The position numbers and the translations under genes were made by a program. From assembly GCF_023702065.1 (NCBI RefSeq), contig NZ_QFDM01000003.1:1-64000 (forward strand): a DNA stretch of 64,000 bases, in the 5' to 3' direction. Source of the stretch: Methanoculleus oceani. GTDB lineage: Archaea; Halobacteriota; Methanomicrobia; Methanomicrobiales; Methanoculleaceae. Shown here piece after piece: positions 17,123 to 25,569 of the stretch (its first letter is position 1; each line of letters starts with the position of its first letter). The notes beneath the pieces are model-generated. The model was not told the DNA's origin. It did not search any database and saw only the letters and a program-made list of their open reading frames with translations.

Positions 17123-17953
17123 TTACGGGGACGAGGGCCGCAGACCGGCCCCGTCTCCCGGCGGGCCGTCGATGCAGTCGGCGTTCGCGATCATCCGGTT
17201 GACGAACTGCCGCTGGACGCAGGAGATGAACGGCAGGGTGATAACGACGGCGTTCCTGACCCCGTCTTCGCGGTAGACGATCATGCAGACCCGGTCGTCG
17301 GCGATGAAGATGTAGTCGAGCAGGAACGCCGACCCGTCCACAGGGATCGGCCCGCAGTAGATCTTCTCAAAGATGTTCTCCTGGAAGAAGGTGCAGAACG
17401 GCTTCGGGACGTAGAGGGAGGCATCTCCGAGCGGCTTTCTGATCCCGCGCTTCCCGTTCGGAAGGAGGACGCTTACGGGGTGCTCCCTCGACGCATCGGC
17501 GATCAGCCGGGCGAACTCGCCGATCTCCCGGTAATCCAGGCAGACGACGGCGAGGTCGCGGGTGACGCCGCTAGCGAGCGATTCGGCGTGGCGCCGGATA
17601 CTCCACTCCCCCTGCACGTACCAGATCGGCGAGTTCTTCGACCGGGCGTCGAGCGAGAGGGCGTCAAGACCCTGCACCGCCGCCGTCGCCGCGGCGTCGA
17701 CGGCACTTTTTAAGTGGTGGATGACGACGGCGGGCTCGGCCGGGATGTAGACGTGGGGGTTCCCTCGCCGGACGGTGATGAAACCCCGGCCGGCAAGCCC
17801 TTCGGCGATGTCGTAGACCCTGGGGCGCGGGACGCCGCTGGCCTCGTGAACCTGGCGGGCGCTCCCCTCCCCGATCCCGACAAGGACGGCGTAGACCCGG
17901 GCTTCGTACTCCGTCAGCCCGAGCGCCGTGAGGCTCCGGATCAGGTCGTCCAT
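17123..17953 (-). CDS. TrmB-family transcriptional regulator
   Basis: Residues 1-75 form the TrmB winged helix ('LTALGLTEYEARVYAVLVGIGEGSARQVHEASGVPRPRVYDIAEGLAGRGFITVRRGNPHVY'), followed by a dimerising helix and a C-terminal sensor region with 'IWYVQGEWSIRRHAESL' of the TrmB effector domain. The 276-aa length is usual. Such proteins bind sugars or metabolites and switch transcription. It converges with the siroheme gene and diverges from the DUF2115 gene at 18022, so the 68-bp gap between 17953 and 18022 is the likely place of control. The effector cannot be read. Confidence 0.87.
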   Translation of the reverse strand: MDDLIRSLTALGLTEYEARVYAVLVGIGEGSARQVHEASGVPRPRVYDIAEGLAGRGFITVRRGNPHVYIPAEPAVVIHHLKSAVDAAATAAVQGLDALSLDARSKNSPIWYVQGEWSIRRHAESLASGVTRDLAVVCLDYREIGEFARLIADASREHPVSVLLPNGKRGIRKPLGDASLYVPKPFCTFFQENIFEKIYCGPIPVDGSAFLLDYIFIADDRVCMIVYREDGVRNAVVITLPFISCVQRQFVNRMIANADCIDGPPGDGAGLRPSSP

Positions 17954-18021
17954 TATTGTTACTATGAGAGTTACACGAGAGTTAAACCTTCGGGAATACC
18001 ATACTCTCTAAGATCTCCACC

Positions 18022-18804
18022 ATGCGACTGAGAGCAATTCTTGAGCGTATCAGGCGGTTCGTCGGCAGGGAAAGCAGCAGCCGTTCCGGCACCGGCCCCG
18101 ACGAGGTCAGCTCCCTCCTCATCGACACCTTCGCCGGGGACGGCGGCGAGGAGGCGGGACGCGGAGGAACGGTATCGGCGGCGGCCATCCGGACGGCGTG
18201 CCGCCGGATGCAGGGGGCGAAGACGAAGGGCGACCTCCTCCGGGTGATCGCCGGCGAAGCGGCGGCATTCGACCTCCACGACCTCGAGACGATGAACGCC
18301 CGGTTCGAGCGCAAAGTCAGCCACCTCCCGGAGGGCTACCGCGACCGCCTTCTTGAAAGTGTCAGTGAAGAGATCTTCGGGGCGCACCACCGGCTCGTCC
18401 TCCTTTCCCGGAACGGCGGTGGCCGCGAGCTGGACGACCCCCCCGACCCGGCGCTCGGCGGCTACGCCGCCATGGTGGCGGAGGCCTGCGCCTTAAAAGC
18501 GCGGGAGAAAGACCCGAAGTACCTCTACCTGAAGTACCTCCTCTCCGCGTTCACGATGTTTGTCCAGGAAGAGCCCGCTCATCCCGTCGGCACCCCGTTT
18601 CCCGGCGGACAGATCGTCGACGAATGGGAGGGGACCTACCTCTGCCCGGTCAGGGACCTGGCCGACGACGTTCCCTATGCCCTCTGCCCCTACTGCCCGG
18701 CGGTCCAGAGCACCGAACCGACCTACCCGGAGATGCGGGCCCGCCGGCGGGAGCGGAGGCGGCGTGAGAGCCTCGCGAACTACTGGACGAATTATAAGGG
18801 ATGA
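18022..18804 (+). CDS. DUF2115 (UPF0305) methanogen protein
   Basis: The C-terminal half carries the family signature: 'FVQEEPAHPVGTPFPGGQIVDEWEGTYLCPVRDLADDVPYALCPYCPA'. The three cysteines there (CPV, CPYC) probably bind metal. DUF2115 is found almost only in methanogens and has no known function. The N-terminal about 60 residues are basic then Gly/Ser-rich and look variable. It heads a same-strand run: cupin (30-bp gap), NapH-like ferredoxin (8 bp), second cupin (41 bp), small Cys protein (6 bp). It is divergent from the TrmB regulator, so that protein may control the run. Confidence 0.8.
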   Translation: MRLRAILERIRRFVGRESSSRSGTGPDEVSSLLIDTFAGDGGEEAGRGGTVSAAAIRTACRRMQGAKTKGDLLRVIAGEAAAFDLHDLETMNARFERKVSHLPEGYRDRLLESVSEEIFGAHHRLVLLSRNGGGRELDDPPDPALGGYAAMVAEACALKAREKDPKYLYLKYLLSAFTMFVQEEPAHPVGTPFPGGQIVDEWEGTYLCPVRDLADDVPYALCPYCPAVQSTEPTYPEMRARRRERRRRESLANYWTNYKG

Positions 18805-18834
18805 GTGCCATGAGAACACCTGGAGATGAACGAG

Positions 18835-19173
18835 ATGAAGATTGTTGATGTAGCACAGGAACCGATCGGCGAGAACCCGCACCACGTCGACGCCCGGAAG
18901 GTCTACGACACCGAGCATGCGACGGCGGTGGTGATCACGCTTAACCCCGGCGAATCACTCAAGAAGCACATAACCCCGGTGGACGTCTTCTTCTACGTCC
19001 TCGAAGGCACGGGGGTCGTCGAGATCGGCGACGAGCGTGCCGAGGTCGGGAAGGACCACCTGGTCGAGAGCCCGGCAAAGATCCCGCACCGCTGGATGAA
19101 CGAGAGCGACCGCACCTTCCGGGTGCTCGTGGTGAAGGTCCCCCGGCCGACGACCGGGACGAAACTGCTCTGA
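18835..19173 (+). CDS. Single-domain cupin protein
   Basis: Start 18835 is preferred over 18826 because GGAG (18822-18825) is then nine bases away. The 112-aa protein is one beta-barrel cupin: motif 1 'PGESLKKHITPVDVFFYVLEGTGVVEIGD' and motif 2 'SPAKIPHRWMNES'. Motif 1 keeps one likely metal ligand (His of KKHITP), and motif 2 supplies a second (PHRW). It could bind a metal or a small ligand; no enzyme activity can be assigned. A second, different cupin is two genes downstream. Confidence 0.85.
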   Translation: MKIVDVAQEPIGENPHHVDARKVYDTEHATAVVITLNPGESLKKHITPVDVFFYVLEGTGVVEIGDERAEVGKDHLVESPAKIPHRWMNESDRTFRVLVVKVPRPTTGTKLL

Positions 19174-19181
19174 GGACACAG

Positions 19182-19964
19182 ATGGTCGTTGAGTCGATCC
19201 CGAAGGCCGCAGGGTTCGTCTACGGCATTATCGCGTTTGCCGCCCTCGTCTGGCTCTGGCGCTCCGGCCGGTTCACCCGGCGGCGTGCGGTGCCGTTCCT
19301 CGCAGCCTCGACGCTCTTCGGGTTCCTGGTCTTTGCGCCGGTCTTCCCCTACCAGTTCCAGGCCCTCGTCCTCCGGGATGCCGCGGCGCTCGGCTCGCCG
19401 CTTCCCATGGCACTCGCAGGACTGCTCGCCTTCATCGTCCTCGCCCTCGTATTCGGCCGGATCGTCTGCGGGCAGGTCTGCCCGGCTGGCGCCGTCCAGG
19501 AACTCATGTATCTCGTGCCGGCCCCAAAGCACGGCCGCGCCGAAAGCCGGGTCCCGGTGGCGGTCAGGGCGGGCGTCTTCGTCGTCTTCCTCGCCGCCGG
19601 CCTCGGGCTCTCCGTGAACCTCCTTGCGCTCATGGGCCTCCCGGCCTTCTTCAACCTCACGGTCGCGAGCGCCTCGTTCTTCGTCTTCCTTTCGATCGTC
19701 CTCCTCTCCGCCGTCGTCTACCGGCCGTTCTGCCGCTATGTCTGTCCCTACGGCGCCCTGCTCGCCCCGGCGGCGTCAAAGAGCCTCTACCGGCTCCGGC
19801 GAACGGAGGCATGCATCGGCTGCCGGAAATGCGAGCGGGCGTGCCCGACAGGGGCGGCGGACCCGGCCGCCGGACTCGGCGAGTGCTACCTCTGCGGCCG
19901 GTGCACGGAGGCCTGCCCGGCGGACGGGGCGCTCGTCTACACGCGGGCAGGAAGGAAAGAGTAG
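19182..19964 (+). CDS. NapH/MauN-type membrane ferredoxin protein
   Basis: The 260-aa protein has about five membrane helices. Two cysteine-proline pairs at membrane boundaries ('CGQVCPAG', 'CRYVCPYG') are the NapH signature. The soluble tail carries two [4Fe-4S] motifs ('CIGCRKCERACP' and 'CYLCGRCTEACP'). In other organisms NapH-like proteins pass electrons between the membrane pool and periplasmic or cytoplasmic reductases. Methanomicrobiales lack classic quinones, so the partner is uncertain. It is flanked by two cupins in one operon, and the siroheme protein lies 2 kb upstream. The N-terminal about 25 residues form the first helix rather than a cleaved signal. Confidence 0.85.
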   Translation: MVVESIPKAAGFVYGIIAFAALVWLWRSGRFTRRRAVPFLAASTLFGFLVFAPVFPYQFQALVLRDAAALGSPLPMALAGLLAFIVLALVFGRIVCGQVCPAGAVQELMYLVPAPKHGRAESRVPVAVRAGVFVVFLAAGLGLSVNLLALMGLPAFFNLTVASASFFVFLSIVLLSAVVYRPFCRYVCPYGALLAPAASKSLYRLRRTEACIGCRKCERACPTGAADPAAGLGECYLCGRCTEACPADGALVYTRAGRKE

Positions 19965-20005
19965 ATAGGCAAGAGCAGCAGAGTAACATGAAGGCTGGTG
20001 CAACA

Positions 20006-20341
20006 ATGTCTGAAGAGAAGCGTGCAGAGTTGCGGGGGAAGGTTCTCCGGCTGGCGGATCTCGTCGCCTACCAGGACGGAACCGTGGCAAGCAGGATGAT
20101 CGTCAACAAACCGGTGGGGAGCATCACCCTCTTCTCGTTCGACGAGGACGAGGGGCTCTCGGAGCATACCGCGCCCTACGATGCGGTGGTGACGATCCTC
20201 GAGGGGGAGTGCGAGGTCTGGATCGCGGGCGAGACACACCATATGCACGAGGGCGAGACGATCATCTTCCCGGCAAACGCCCCCCACGCCCTCTCGGCCA
20301 TAACCCGGTTCAAGATGTCGCTTACGATGATCAGGGAGTGA
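20006..20341 (+). CDS. Cupin-domain protein (small-barrel type)
   Basis: The 111-aa product ('KVLRLADLVAYQDGTVASRMIVNKPVGSITLFSFDEDEGLSEHTAPYDAVVTILEGECEVWI... HHMHEGETIIFPANAPHAL') matches the common small cupins of anaerobes. Metal ligands are visible as His in 'SEHTAPYDA' and His in 'NAPHAL'. ATG 20006 is chosen because GGTG precedes it; ATG 19988 would add six residues. These proteins are thought to bind metal or a small ligand and are frequent next to redox genes. Confidence 0.87.
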   Translation: MSEEKRAELRGKVLRLADLVAYQDGTVASRMIVNKPVGSITLFSFDEDEGLSEHTAPYDAVVTILEGECEVWIAGETHHMHEGETIIFPANAPHALSAITRFKMSLTMIRE

Positions 20342-20347
20342 AGAGAC

Positions 20348-20623
20348 GTGACGAACGAGAAGGAAGGCGATTACTGCACCGTCTGCGGCGGGATCCGGCC
20401 GGACGCGATCAAGATCAAGACAGTTCTCGTGGACGGGAAGGAGACCGGCATCAACCAGCTCGAACTGATCGTCGCCGGCGTGCGGGACCTGCACCTGAAG
20501 GATGAAACCGCGATTCGCGCCGAACTCCTCAAAAGGGCCGCAGTATTCAACTACATCCCGACCAAGAAGAAAGAGGCTTACGCCGAAGCCCTGATGCAGG
20601 AGTACAGGGGAACCGCGGAGTGA
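20348..20623 (+). CDS. Small methanogen protein with N-terminal CxxC
   Basis: The 91-aa protein starts with GTG (MTNEKEGDYCTVCGG), six bases after the cupin stop. A single 'CTVCGG' motif may form a redox disulfide or half a zinc site. The remainder is a small alpha/beta domain ('IKTVLVDGKETGINQLELIVAGVRDLHLKDETAIRAELLKRAAVFNYIP') ending in a helix. Similar proteins occur in many methanogens without a proven role; some databases label them NAC-like, which I do not consider supported by the sequence. Its position suggests it serves the cupin/NapH operon. Confidence 0.7.
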   Translation: MTNEKEGDYCTVCGGIRPDAIKIKTVLVDGKETGINQLELIVAGVRDLHLKDETAIRAELLKRAAVFNYIPTKKKEAYAEALMQEYRGTAE

Positions 20624-20794
20624 GCGGCCGGCACCGGAGCGGTTTCCGGCCTCATGCCCCATTAGCGGGAGCATTTTTACCATGTTACTTCAAGAACCGG
20701 CTTTTAGCTAGTATCGGTTGCGGTCCGCTCCACCCGTCCTCACCGTGAGGCGGTACCGGCGGGAATACCCGAACATCCAGCCGGCAAAAAAAGG

Positions 20795-23700
20795 TTAGGC
20801 GCTGATAGCAGCCAGTCTGCCATCCTCGCGCACGAACAGCCAGTAGCCCTCGGTCGGGGAGAGTCTCTGGTTCTCGCCCTGCGCCCCGGTCTGGTTGTTG
20901 ATGAGCGCCGGCCGGTAGGCCTGGTCCTCTGCATCGTAGCCGACGACAGACACCCAGATGTCTTCCACCGATGTGAGCGCTTCATCTGCACTGCGCTCCG
21001 TCAGGTCGGAGTAGCCGATGGCGTTCCAGCCCGGACTGAGCGTCTTTACTGCAGGAGACCGCACCGGGTCGGTGCTGAGCATCAGCTCCACGGTCGTCTC
21101 CTCGGTCGAGTAGACCCAGTATCCCTCAAGGACCATCAGGGTCTCGTTCTCGCCCAGGGGCTCGAAGCCGCCCGCCGGGGTGTGGATGTAGAACGGCCGT
21201 CCGCCGGTGTCGACATCCGCAAAGACCACTGCTGCTGTGTCGTTGCCCACAGAGAGCGGCCTCGGGATTGAGACGAAGTTCCAGCCTTCATAGAGCTGGA
21301 GATCCACGGTCTCCCCCGGTGGGACCAGGGTCGGCGTCGGCGTGACGTTCACCGTCGGGGTCGGAGTCACGTTCACCGTCGGCGTCGGGGTCACGTTCAC
21401 CGTCGGCGTCGGGGTCACGTTCACCGTCGGCGTCGGGGTCACGTTCACGGTCGGAGTCGGCGTGACGTTGACCGTCGGCGTCGGGGTCACGTTCACCGTC
21501 GGCGTCGGGGTCACGTTCACCGTCGGCGTCGGGGTCACGTTCACGGTCGGAGTCGGCGTGACGTTGACCGTCGGCGTCGGGGTCACGTTCACCGTCGGCG
21601 TCGGGGTCACGTTCACCGTCGGCGTCGGGGTCACGTTCACGGTCGGAGTCGGGGTCACGTTCACCGTCGGCGTCGGGGTCACGTTCACCGTCGGAGTCGG
21701 GGTCACGTTCACCGTCGGAGTCGGGGTCACGTTCACTGTCGGGGTCGGGGTGACGTTCACGGTCGGCGTCGGGGTCACGTTCACCGTCGGGGTCACCGTC
21801 GGGGTCACTGTCGGAGTCGGGGTTGGGATCGGGGTGTCCGGTGGGATCAGGACACCGTCGATCACGTAGACCACGATGTTGTTCGTGATCTGGATCTGGG
21901 TCGCAACAACGATGTTGTTGATGAGCAACTGGCCGTCGGTAAGCGAGACGTTGACATCCGTGCCCGCAACGGTCGGCAGGGAGATCTGCCCGTCGGTCGA
22001 ATTCTCGCACAGCATCACGAGCTCTTCGATCGTGTAGTCTCCCAGGATGACGTGGTAATCAAGGATGTCGTTCAGGAGTGTCGTGTCGTTCTGGATAACC
22101 GAGAGTGTCTCATTGCCCAGCCCGGCAAACGCATCGTTGGTCGGAGCACATATCACGTAACTCCTGTTCGCCTCAAGCCTCTCGCCGATAGTGGAGTTGT
22201 TTACCAATCCGATGAACGTCGTCAGGTTCTCCTGCCCTGAAAGCCCTGTGACGATCTCATCGGTGATGTTCACTCCGGGTGTCGGCGTCGGCGTGACGTT
22301 CACCGTCGGCGTCGGGGTGACATTGACCGTCGGCGTGGGTGTTACGTTCACCGTCGGCGTGGATGTTACGTTCACCGTCGGCGTGGGTGTTACGTTCACC
22401 GTCGGCGTGGGTGTTACGTTCACCGTCGGCGTGGGTGTTACGTTCACCGTCGGCGTGGGTGTTACGTTCACCGTCGGAGTCGGGGTCACGTTCACCGTTG
22501 GAGTCGGAGTCACGTTGGCTTCCCCTTCGGCAGTGACGTTCACCGTCTCAAACGTGAGCGGGATGAGCGGCGTGTGGTCGTTGTTGACCAGCTGGACCGA
22601 GAGGTTGTGCTCGCCTGCCGTCACGTTCTCCCAGGTGTGGGAGAGGTTCGTGGAGATGACATAGCCGCCGAACTCCGGGACGGCTGGTTCGCTCTCATTC
22701 GTCGGCACCACGGCGTCGAGGTAGTAGTGCAGGTGGCCTTCGCCCGGCACGTTCGGCTGCCCGGTCGGCTCCACCAGCGTGAAGTTCGTGACGTTCACGC
22801 TCACCGTGACGTTCCCGGCAGTGACGCTGGCACCTTCCATGGGCTCAACGATGGTGACGTTCGCTTCGGCGGTCGGGGTCGGGGTGACATTGACCGTCGG
22901 CGTGGGTGTTACGTTCACCGTCGGAGTCGGGGTTACGTTCACCGTCGGAGTCGGCGTGACGTTGACCGTCGGGGTCACGTTCACCGTCGGCGTCGGGGTC
23001 ACGTTCACCGTCGGGGTCGGAGTCACGTTGACCGTCGGCGTGGGTGTTACGTTCACCGTCGGAGTCGGGGTCACGTTCACCGTCGGAGTCGGGGTCACGT
23101 TCACCGTCGGAGTCGGGGTCACGTTCACCGTCGGCGTCGGGGTCACGTTCACCGTCGGGGTCGGAGTCACGTTCACTGTCGGGGTCGGGGTCACGTTCAC
23201 CGTCGGGGTCGGAGTCACATTGACCGTCGGCGTGGGTGTTACATTCACCGTCGGACCCGGTCCATACTGACCGTCAGGCCCGGTCACGGTCGGTGTCGGG
23301 GTCACGTTCACGGTCGGGGTCGGAGTAACATTCACTCCCGGCAGCCCTCCGGTCACGTTGAAGGCCTGCTGGACGGGGCTTCCATTCAGGAGCACCGGCA
23401 CGTCAGGTCCCGGGAACTCGTGGACGCCCGGCTCCCCCTCATCGACGTGGAGCATGGCATAGAGCACCGGCGTGGCGTTCTCAACCTCGATCGCCACGGT
23501 CACGTTCTCGTTCACGCCCTCGCTGATCGGGCTGTAGCCGATAATGGCCCCGGGTGTTCCGTTCAGGTCGGCGTGGATGTCCGCCCAGCCCGTCCGGTTG
23601 ATCGTGGCGTTATCAACGATCACCGTTGCGTTCACAATCGGCTGATCGGACACGCTTACGGCGGGTGTCACGTTCGCCCCCGGCGTGGGTGTCACGTTGA

Positions 23701-24409
23701 CGGTCGGCGTGGGTGTCACGTTGACCGTCGGGGTCGGAGTCACGTTCACCGTCGGCGTGGGTGTTACGTTGACCGTCGGCGTGGGTGTTACATTCACCGT
23801 CGGCGTCGGAGTCACGTTCACCGTCGGACCCGGTCCATACTGACCGTCAGGCCCGGTCACGTTCACCGTCGGCGTCGGCGTAACGTTGACCGTCGGAGTC
23901 GGAGTCACGTTCACCGTCGGAGTCGGGGTGACATTCACAGCCGCTCCGGCCACGCTGACGTTCACCATCAGTGTAAACGAGGCGTTCTCCACTGAATGAC
24001 CCGGAGGCCCATAGGAGTAGGTCAGATTATCCCCGTCGGTCACGTTCGTCACCGCGGGCCCGGTCGTGCCCTGCTCGCCATCCACCCAGTACGTCCAGTT
24101 GTTCGGGGTCCCGTTCACTATCTCGTTCTCAATACCTGTAATCGATAGAATGCTGAGATTTCCCTCTTCCGGAGGCAGGTCTTCAGCAACCTGGTACTCG
24201 AATGCACCGAGGAGCGAGGCGGCGTCAAGTGCTCCAAGCACTGTCGTCCGCGGCACCTCGTACGTTTCGGTGCTGTTTACCGGTGTAATGTTCAAAGTCT
24301 CATCAGGGTTCAGTTCGACAGGGCCCTCTCCAATCGAGACCGCTATACTTGCGGCGGAGATCGACAGGAGAAGGACGATGCACAAACCGAACAGTACAGA
24401 TCGTCTCAT
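20795..24409 (-). CDS. Giant repeat-rich surface glycoprotein with fasciclin and other beta domains
   Basis: Start 24409 gives a signal peptide (MRRSVLFGLCIVLLLSISAASIA). The 1204-aa chain alternates folded modules with stalks of the 8-residue unit TPTPTVNV. Modules in order are a DUF4430-like domain ('WTYWVDGEQGTTGPAVTNVTDGDNLTYSYGPPGHS'), a domain with 'IIGYSPISEGVNENVTVAI', a DUF4399-like domain ('GHLHYYLDAVVP...'), a fasciclin (FAS1) domain ('NRSYVICAPTNDAF... ILDYHVILGDYTIEEL... YVIDGVLIPP') and a C-terminal domain with 'GWNFVSIPRPL' and 'SPGWNAIGY'. Every stalk unit creates an NVT sequon, so the stalks would be densely N-glycosylated. No C-terminal anchor was seen. A role in adhesion or matrix is likely. 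Confidence 0.85.
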   Translation of the reverse strand: MRRSVLFGLCIVLLLSISAASIAVSIGEGPVELNPDETLNITPVNSTETYEVPRTTVLGALDAASLLGAFEYQVAEDLPPEEGNLSILSITGIENEIVNGTPNNWTYWVDGEQGTTGPAVTNVTDGDNLTYSYGPPGHSVENASFTLMVNVSVAGAAVNVTPTPTVNVTPTPTVNVTPTPTVNVTGPDGQYGPGPTVNVTPTPTVNVTPTPTVNVTPTPTVNVTPTPTVNVTPTPTVNVTPTPGANVTPAVSVSDQPIVNATVIVDNATINRTGWADIHADLNGTPGAIIGYSPISEGVNENVTVAIEVENATPVLYAMLHVDEGEPGVHEFPGPDVPVLLNGSPVQQAFNVTGGLPGVNVTPTPTVNVTPTPTVTGPDGQYGPGPTVNVTPTPTVNVTPTPTVNVTPTPTVNVTPTPTVNVTPTPTVNVTPTPTVNVTPTPTVNVTPTPTVNVTPTPTVNVTPTPTVNVTPTPTVNVTPTVNVTPTPTVNVTPTPTVNVTPTPTVNVTPTPTAEANVTIVEPMEGASVTAGNVTVSVNVTNFTLVEPTGQPNVPGEGHLHYYLDAVVPTNESEPAVPEFGGYVISTNLSHTWENVTAGEHNLSVQLVNNDHTPLIPLTFETVNVTAEGEANVTPTPTVNVTPTPTVNVTPTPTVNVTPTPTVNVTPTPTVNVTPTPTVNVTSTPTVNVTPTPTVNVTPTPTVNVTPTPTPGVNITDEIVTGLSGQENLTTFIGLVNNSTIGERLEANRSYVICAPTNDAFAGLGNETLSVIQNDTTLLNDILDYHVILGDYTIEELVMLCENSTDGQISLPTVAGTDVNVSLTDGQLLINNIVVATQIQITNNIVVYVIDGVLIPPDTPIPTPTPTVTPTVTPTVNVTPTPTVNVTPTPTVNVTPTPTVNVTPTPTVNVTPTPTVNVTPTPTVNVTPTPTVNVTPTPTVNVTPTPTVNVTPTPTVNVTPTPTVNVTPTPTVNVTPTPTVNVTPTPTVNVTPTPTVNVTPTPTVNVTPTPTVNVTPTPTVNVTPTPTLVPPGETVDLQLYEGWNFVSIPRPLSVGNDTAAVVFADVDTGGRPFYIHTPAGGFEPLGENETLMVLEGYWVYSTEETTVELMLSTDPVRSPAVKTLSPGWNAIGYSDLTERSADEALTSVEDIWVSVVGYDAEDQAYRPALINNQTGAQGENQRLSPTEGYWLFVREDGRLAAISA
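21325..21802. repeat. 24-bp tandem repeat array, block 1 (about 20 units)
   Basis: The unit GTCGGCGTCGGGGTCACGTT plus four bases (plus strand) repeats in frame and encodes TPTPTVNV on the minus strand. Units differ mainly at third positions (GGCGTC/GGAGTC/GGGGTC), with higher-order blocks repeated, which indicates unequal crossing-over. The copy number is likely to vary between strains, and assemblies may collapse it. Confidence 0.9.
22275..22515. repeat. 24-bp tandem repeat array, block 2
   Basis: This is the same TPTPTVNV unit as block 1, but many copies use the variant GGCGTGGGTGTTACGTTCAC, so this block has been homogenised separately. One unit carries a Thr-to-Ser change (TSTP, near 22365). 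It lies between the fasciclin domain and the DUF4399-like domain. Confidence 0.88.
22870..23262. repeat. 24-bp tandem repeat array, block 3
   Basis: About sixteen TPTPTVNV units mix the codon variants of blocks 1 and 2. One short unit (TVNVTPTV, near 22970) has lost six bases without breaking the frame. It separates the DUF4399-like domain from the second beta domain. Confidence 0.88.
23680..23940. repeat. 24-bp tandem repeat array, block 4, split by TGPDGQYGPGP
   Basis: About ten units are interrupted at about 23830-23862 by the peptide TGPDGQYGPGP. The same interruption with the same DNA sequence occurs at about 23250-23290, so a segment larger than one unit has been copied between blocks. 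Confidence 0.85.
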
Positions 24410-24419
24410 ACAATATCCC

Positions 24420-24455
24420 CCCTTGCGGGCAAGGGAATAATCGAGGTAATATAAA
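24420..24455 (-). promoter_or_regulatory. TATA box and GC palindrome before the repeat-rich surface gene
   Basis: On the minus strand TTTATATTA (24447-24455) is the TATA box; transcription would begin near 24425-24430. A perfect palindrome CCCTTG-cggg-CAAGGG (24420-24435) overlaps that point and leads into the Shine-Dalgarno tract AAGGGGGG before ATG 24409. A similar TATA/palindrome/SD arrangement precedes the second fasciclin gene at 25560. In the rest of the 353-nt gap up to 24762 I see nothing. Confidence 0.5.
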
Positions 24456-24762
24456 AATATTGTGATAATAATTCTTGAATACCTATCTGGCCAAAATCCG
24501 GTCAATAATCAGGCATTGACCCCAATCTCGTTTGTTATGGGTATACGATCTCTTGATACAGAGGGCAGGACCGGGTAAATTTTTTTGAAGACCCCCTACG
24601 CCGTACCCTTCGGCAACATGGCCGGCCCTCTTCCGGCAGAAGGCCCCGCGCAGCAGGATTGGACAGCCGGAAAATGCCTGCAGAACGTTCGGCGCTTCAA
24701 AAAAAGAGAGGTGCATCAGGTCAGGAACGGCGCTCTATTGCCCTCCGTCCTGCCGCTTCACC

Positions 24763-25560
24763 TCACTGCACGACACCAACCAACCCGCTCTGGTTCTCGG
24801 CCATCGTCGTGGTCGGCGTCTCACCCATTGGGCCGGTCGGCGTCTCGGCCGGCGTCTCGACCTGCATCGTGGTCTGGTTCTCAGCCGCCGTCAGGTTCAC
24901 GCTTGCAGGCACCAGCACCTGGTCGATGATGTGGATCACGCCGTTTGTCGTGTTGATGTCCGCCATGGTGACGGTGGCGTTCTCGACCATGACCTCGCCG
25001 TCGGTGGCGGAGACGTTCAGTTCCTCACCGGCGAGCGTAGTGAGTGTCGTCATGTTCCCGGTCTCATTCCCCATACCGAGGAGCCCGCTGAAGATCTCGA
25101 GAATCCCGCCTTCAGTCTGGTTCCCCGTCTGGTTCCCGGTCTGGTTCCCGGTCTGGTTCCCGGCCATGCTGGTGAGGTTCTCCGATGTGTACTCGCCCTC
25201 AACAACGTGGTACTGAAGGACCATGGTCAGGTTGGCGGTATCGATCATGAGCTGGTTCACGGTATCGTTCCCGAGAGCGTTGAACGCATCGTCGCTTGGA
25301 GCAAAGACCGTGTACGGCCCACCCGAGTTCAACGTGTCATAAAGACCCGCCATGGTGATTGCTTCGGCCAGCCTCGTCAGGTTCTCGTCCTGCCCAATGT
25401 AGGCGGCAATAGTCATATCTGCTGTCTGATTATCCATCTGCCCGATCTCTTCCCCGGGCGTCACGGTTACATTCTCGTCTCCCACCACTGCCGCAGTCAC
25501 AGCAAACGGCATTGCCAGAAGGGCGAGAATGCATGCGCATAAGGTTATCCATCGTCTCAT
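24763..25560 (-). CDS. Secreted fasciclin (FAS1) domain protein
   Basis: The 265-aa protein begins with a signal peptide (MRRWITLCACILALLAMPFAVTAA). One FAS1 domain spans about residues 45-230, with H1 'GGPYTVFAPSDDAFNAL', H2-like 'LQYHVVEGEYTSENL' and the closing 'TNGVIHIIDQVLVPASVNLT'. It is interrupted by an insertion with four 'GNQT' sequons. A Thr-rich tail with 'VETPAETPTGP' ends the protein. FAS1 domains mediate adhesion or matrix binding. It lies upstream of, and in the same direction as, the giant FAS1-containing gene, and both have similar promoters, so they are probably co-regulated. Confidence 0.88.
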   Translation of the reverse strand: MRRWITLCACILALLAMPFAVTAAVVGDENVTVTPGEEIGQMDNQTADMTIAAYIGQDENLTRLAEAITMAGLYDTLNSGGPYTVFAPSDDAFNALGNDTVNQLMIDTANLTMVLQYHVVEGEYTSENLTSMAGNQTGNQTGNQTGNQTEGGILEIFSGLLGMGNETGNMTTLTTLAGEELNVSATDGEVMVENATVTMADINTTNGVIHIIDQVLVPASVNLTAAENQTTMQVETPAETPTGPMGETPTTTMAENQSGLVGVVQ

Positions 25561-25569
25561 ACTACCATC

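Noticed and set aside
21342-21869. Open frame encoding VGVTFTVG repeats on the plus strand
   Set aside because: It is the opposite reading of the TPTPTVNV repeat array; the minus strand is continuous with real domains, this one is not.
20795-23940. CRISPR-like array of short regular repeats
   Set aside because: The 24-bp units are direct tandem repeats with no spacers, are in frame, and encode a protein stalk; no cas genes are present.
24483-24716. 77-aa open frame upstream of the repeat-rich surface gene
   Set aside because: No ribosome site and no motif; it overlaps the AT-rich promoter region.
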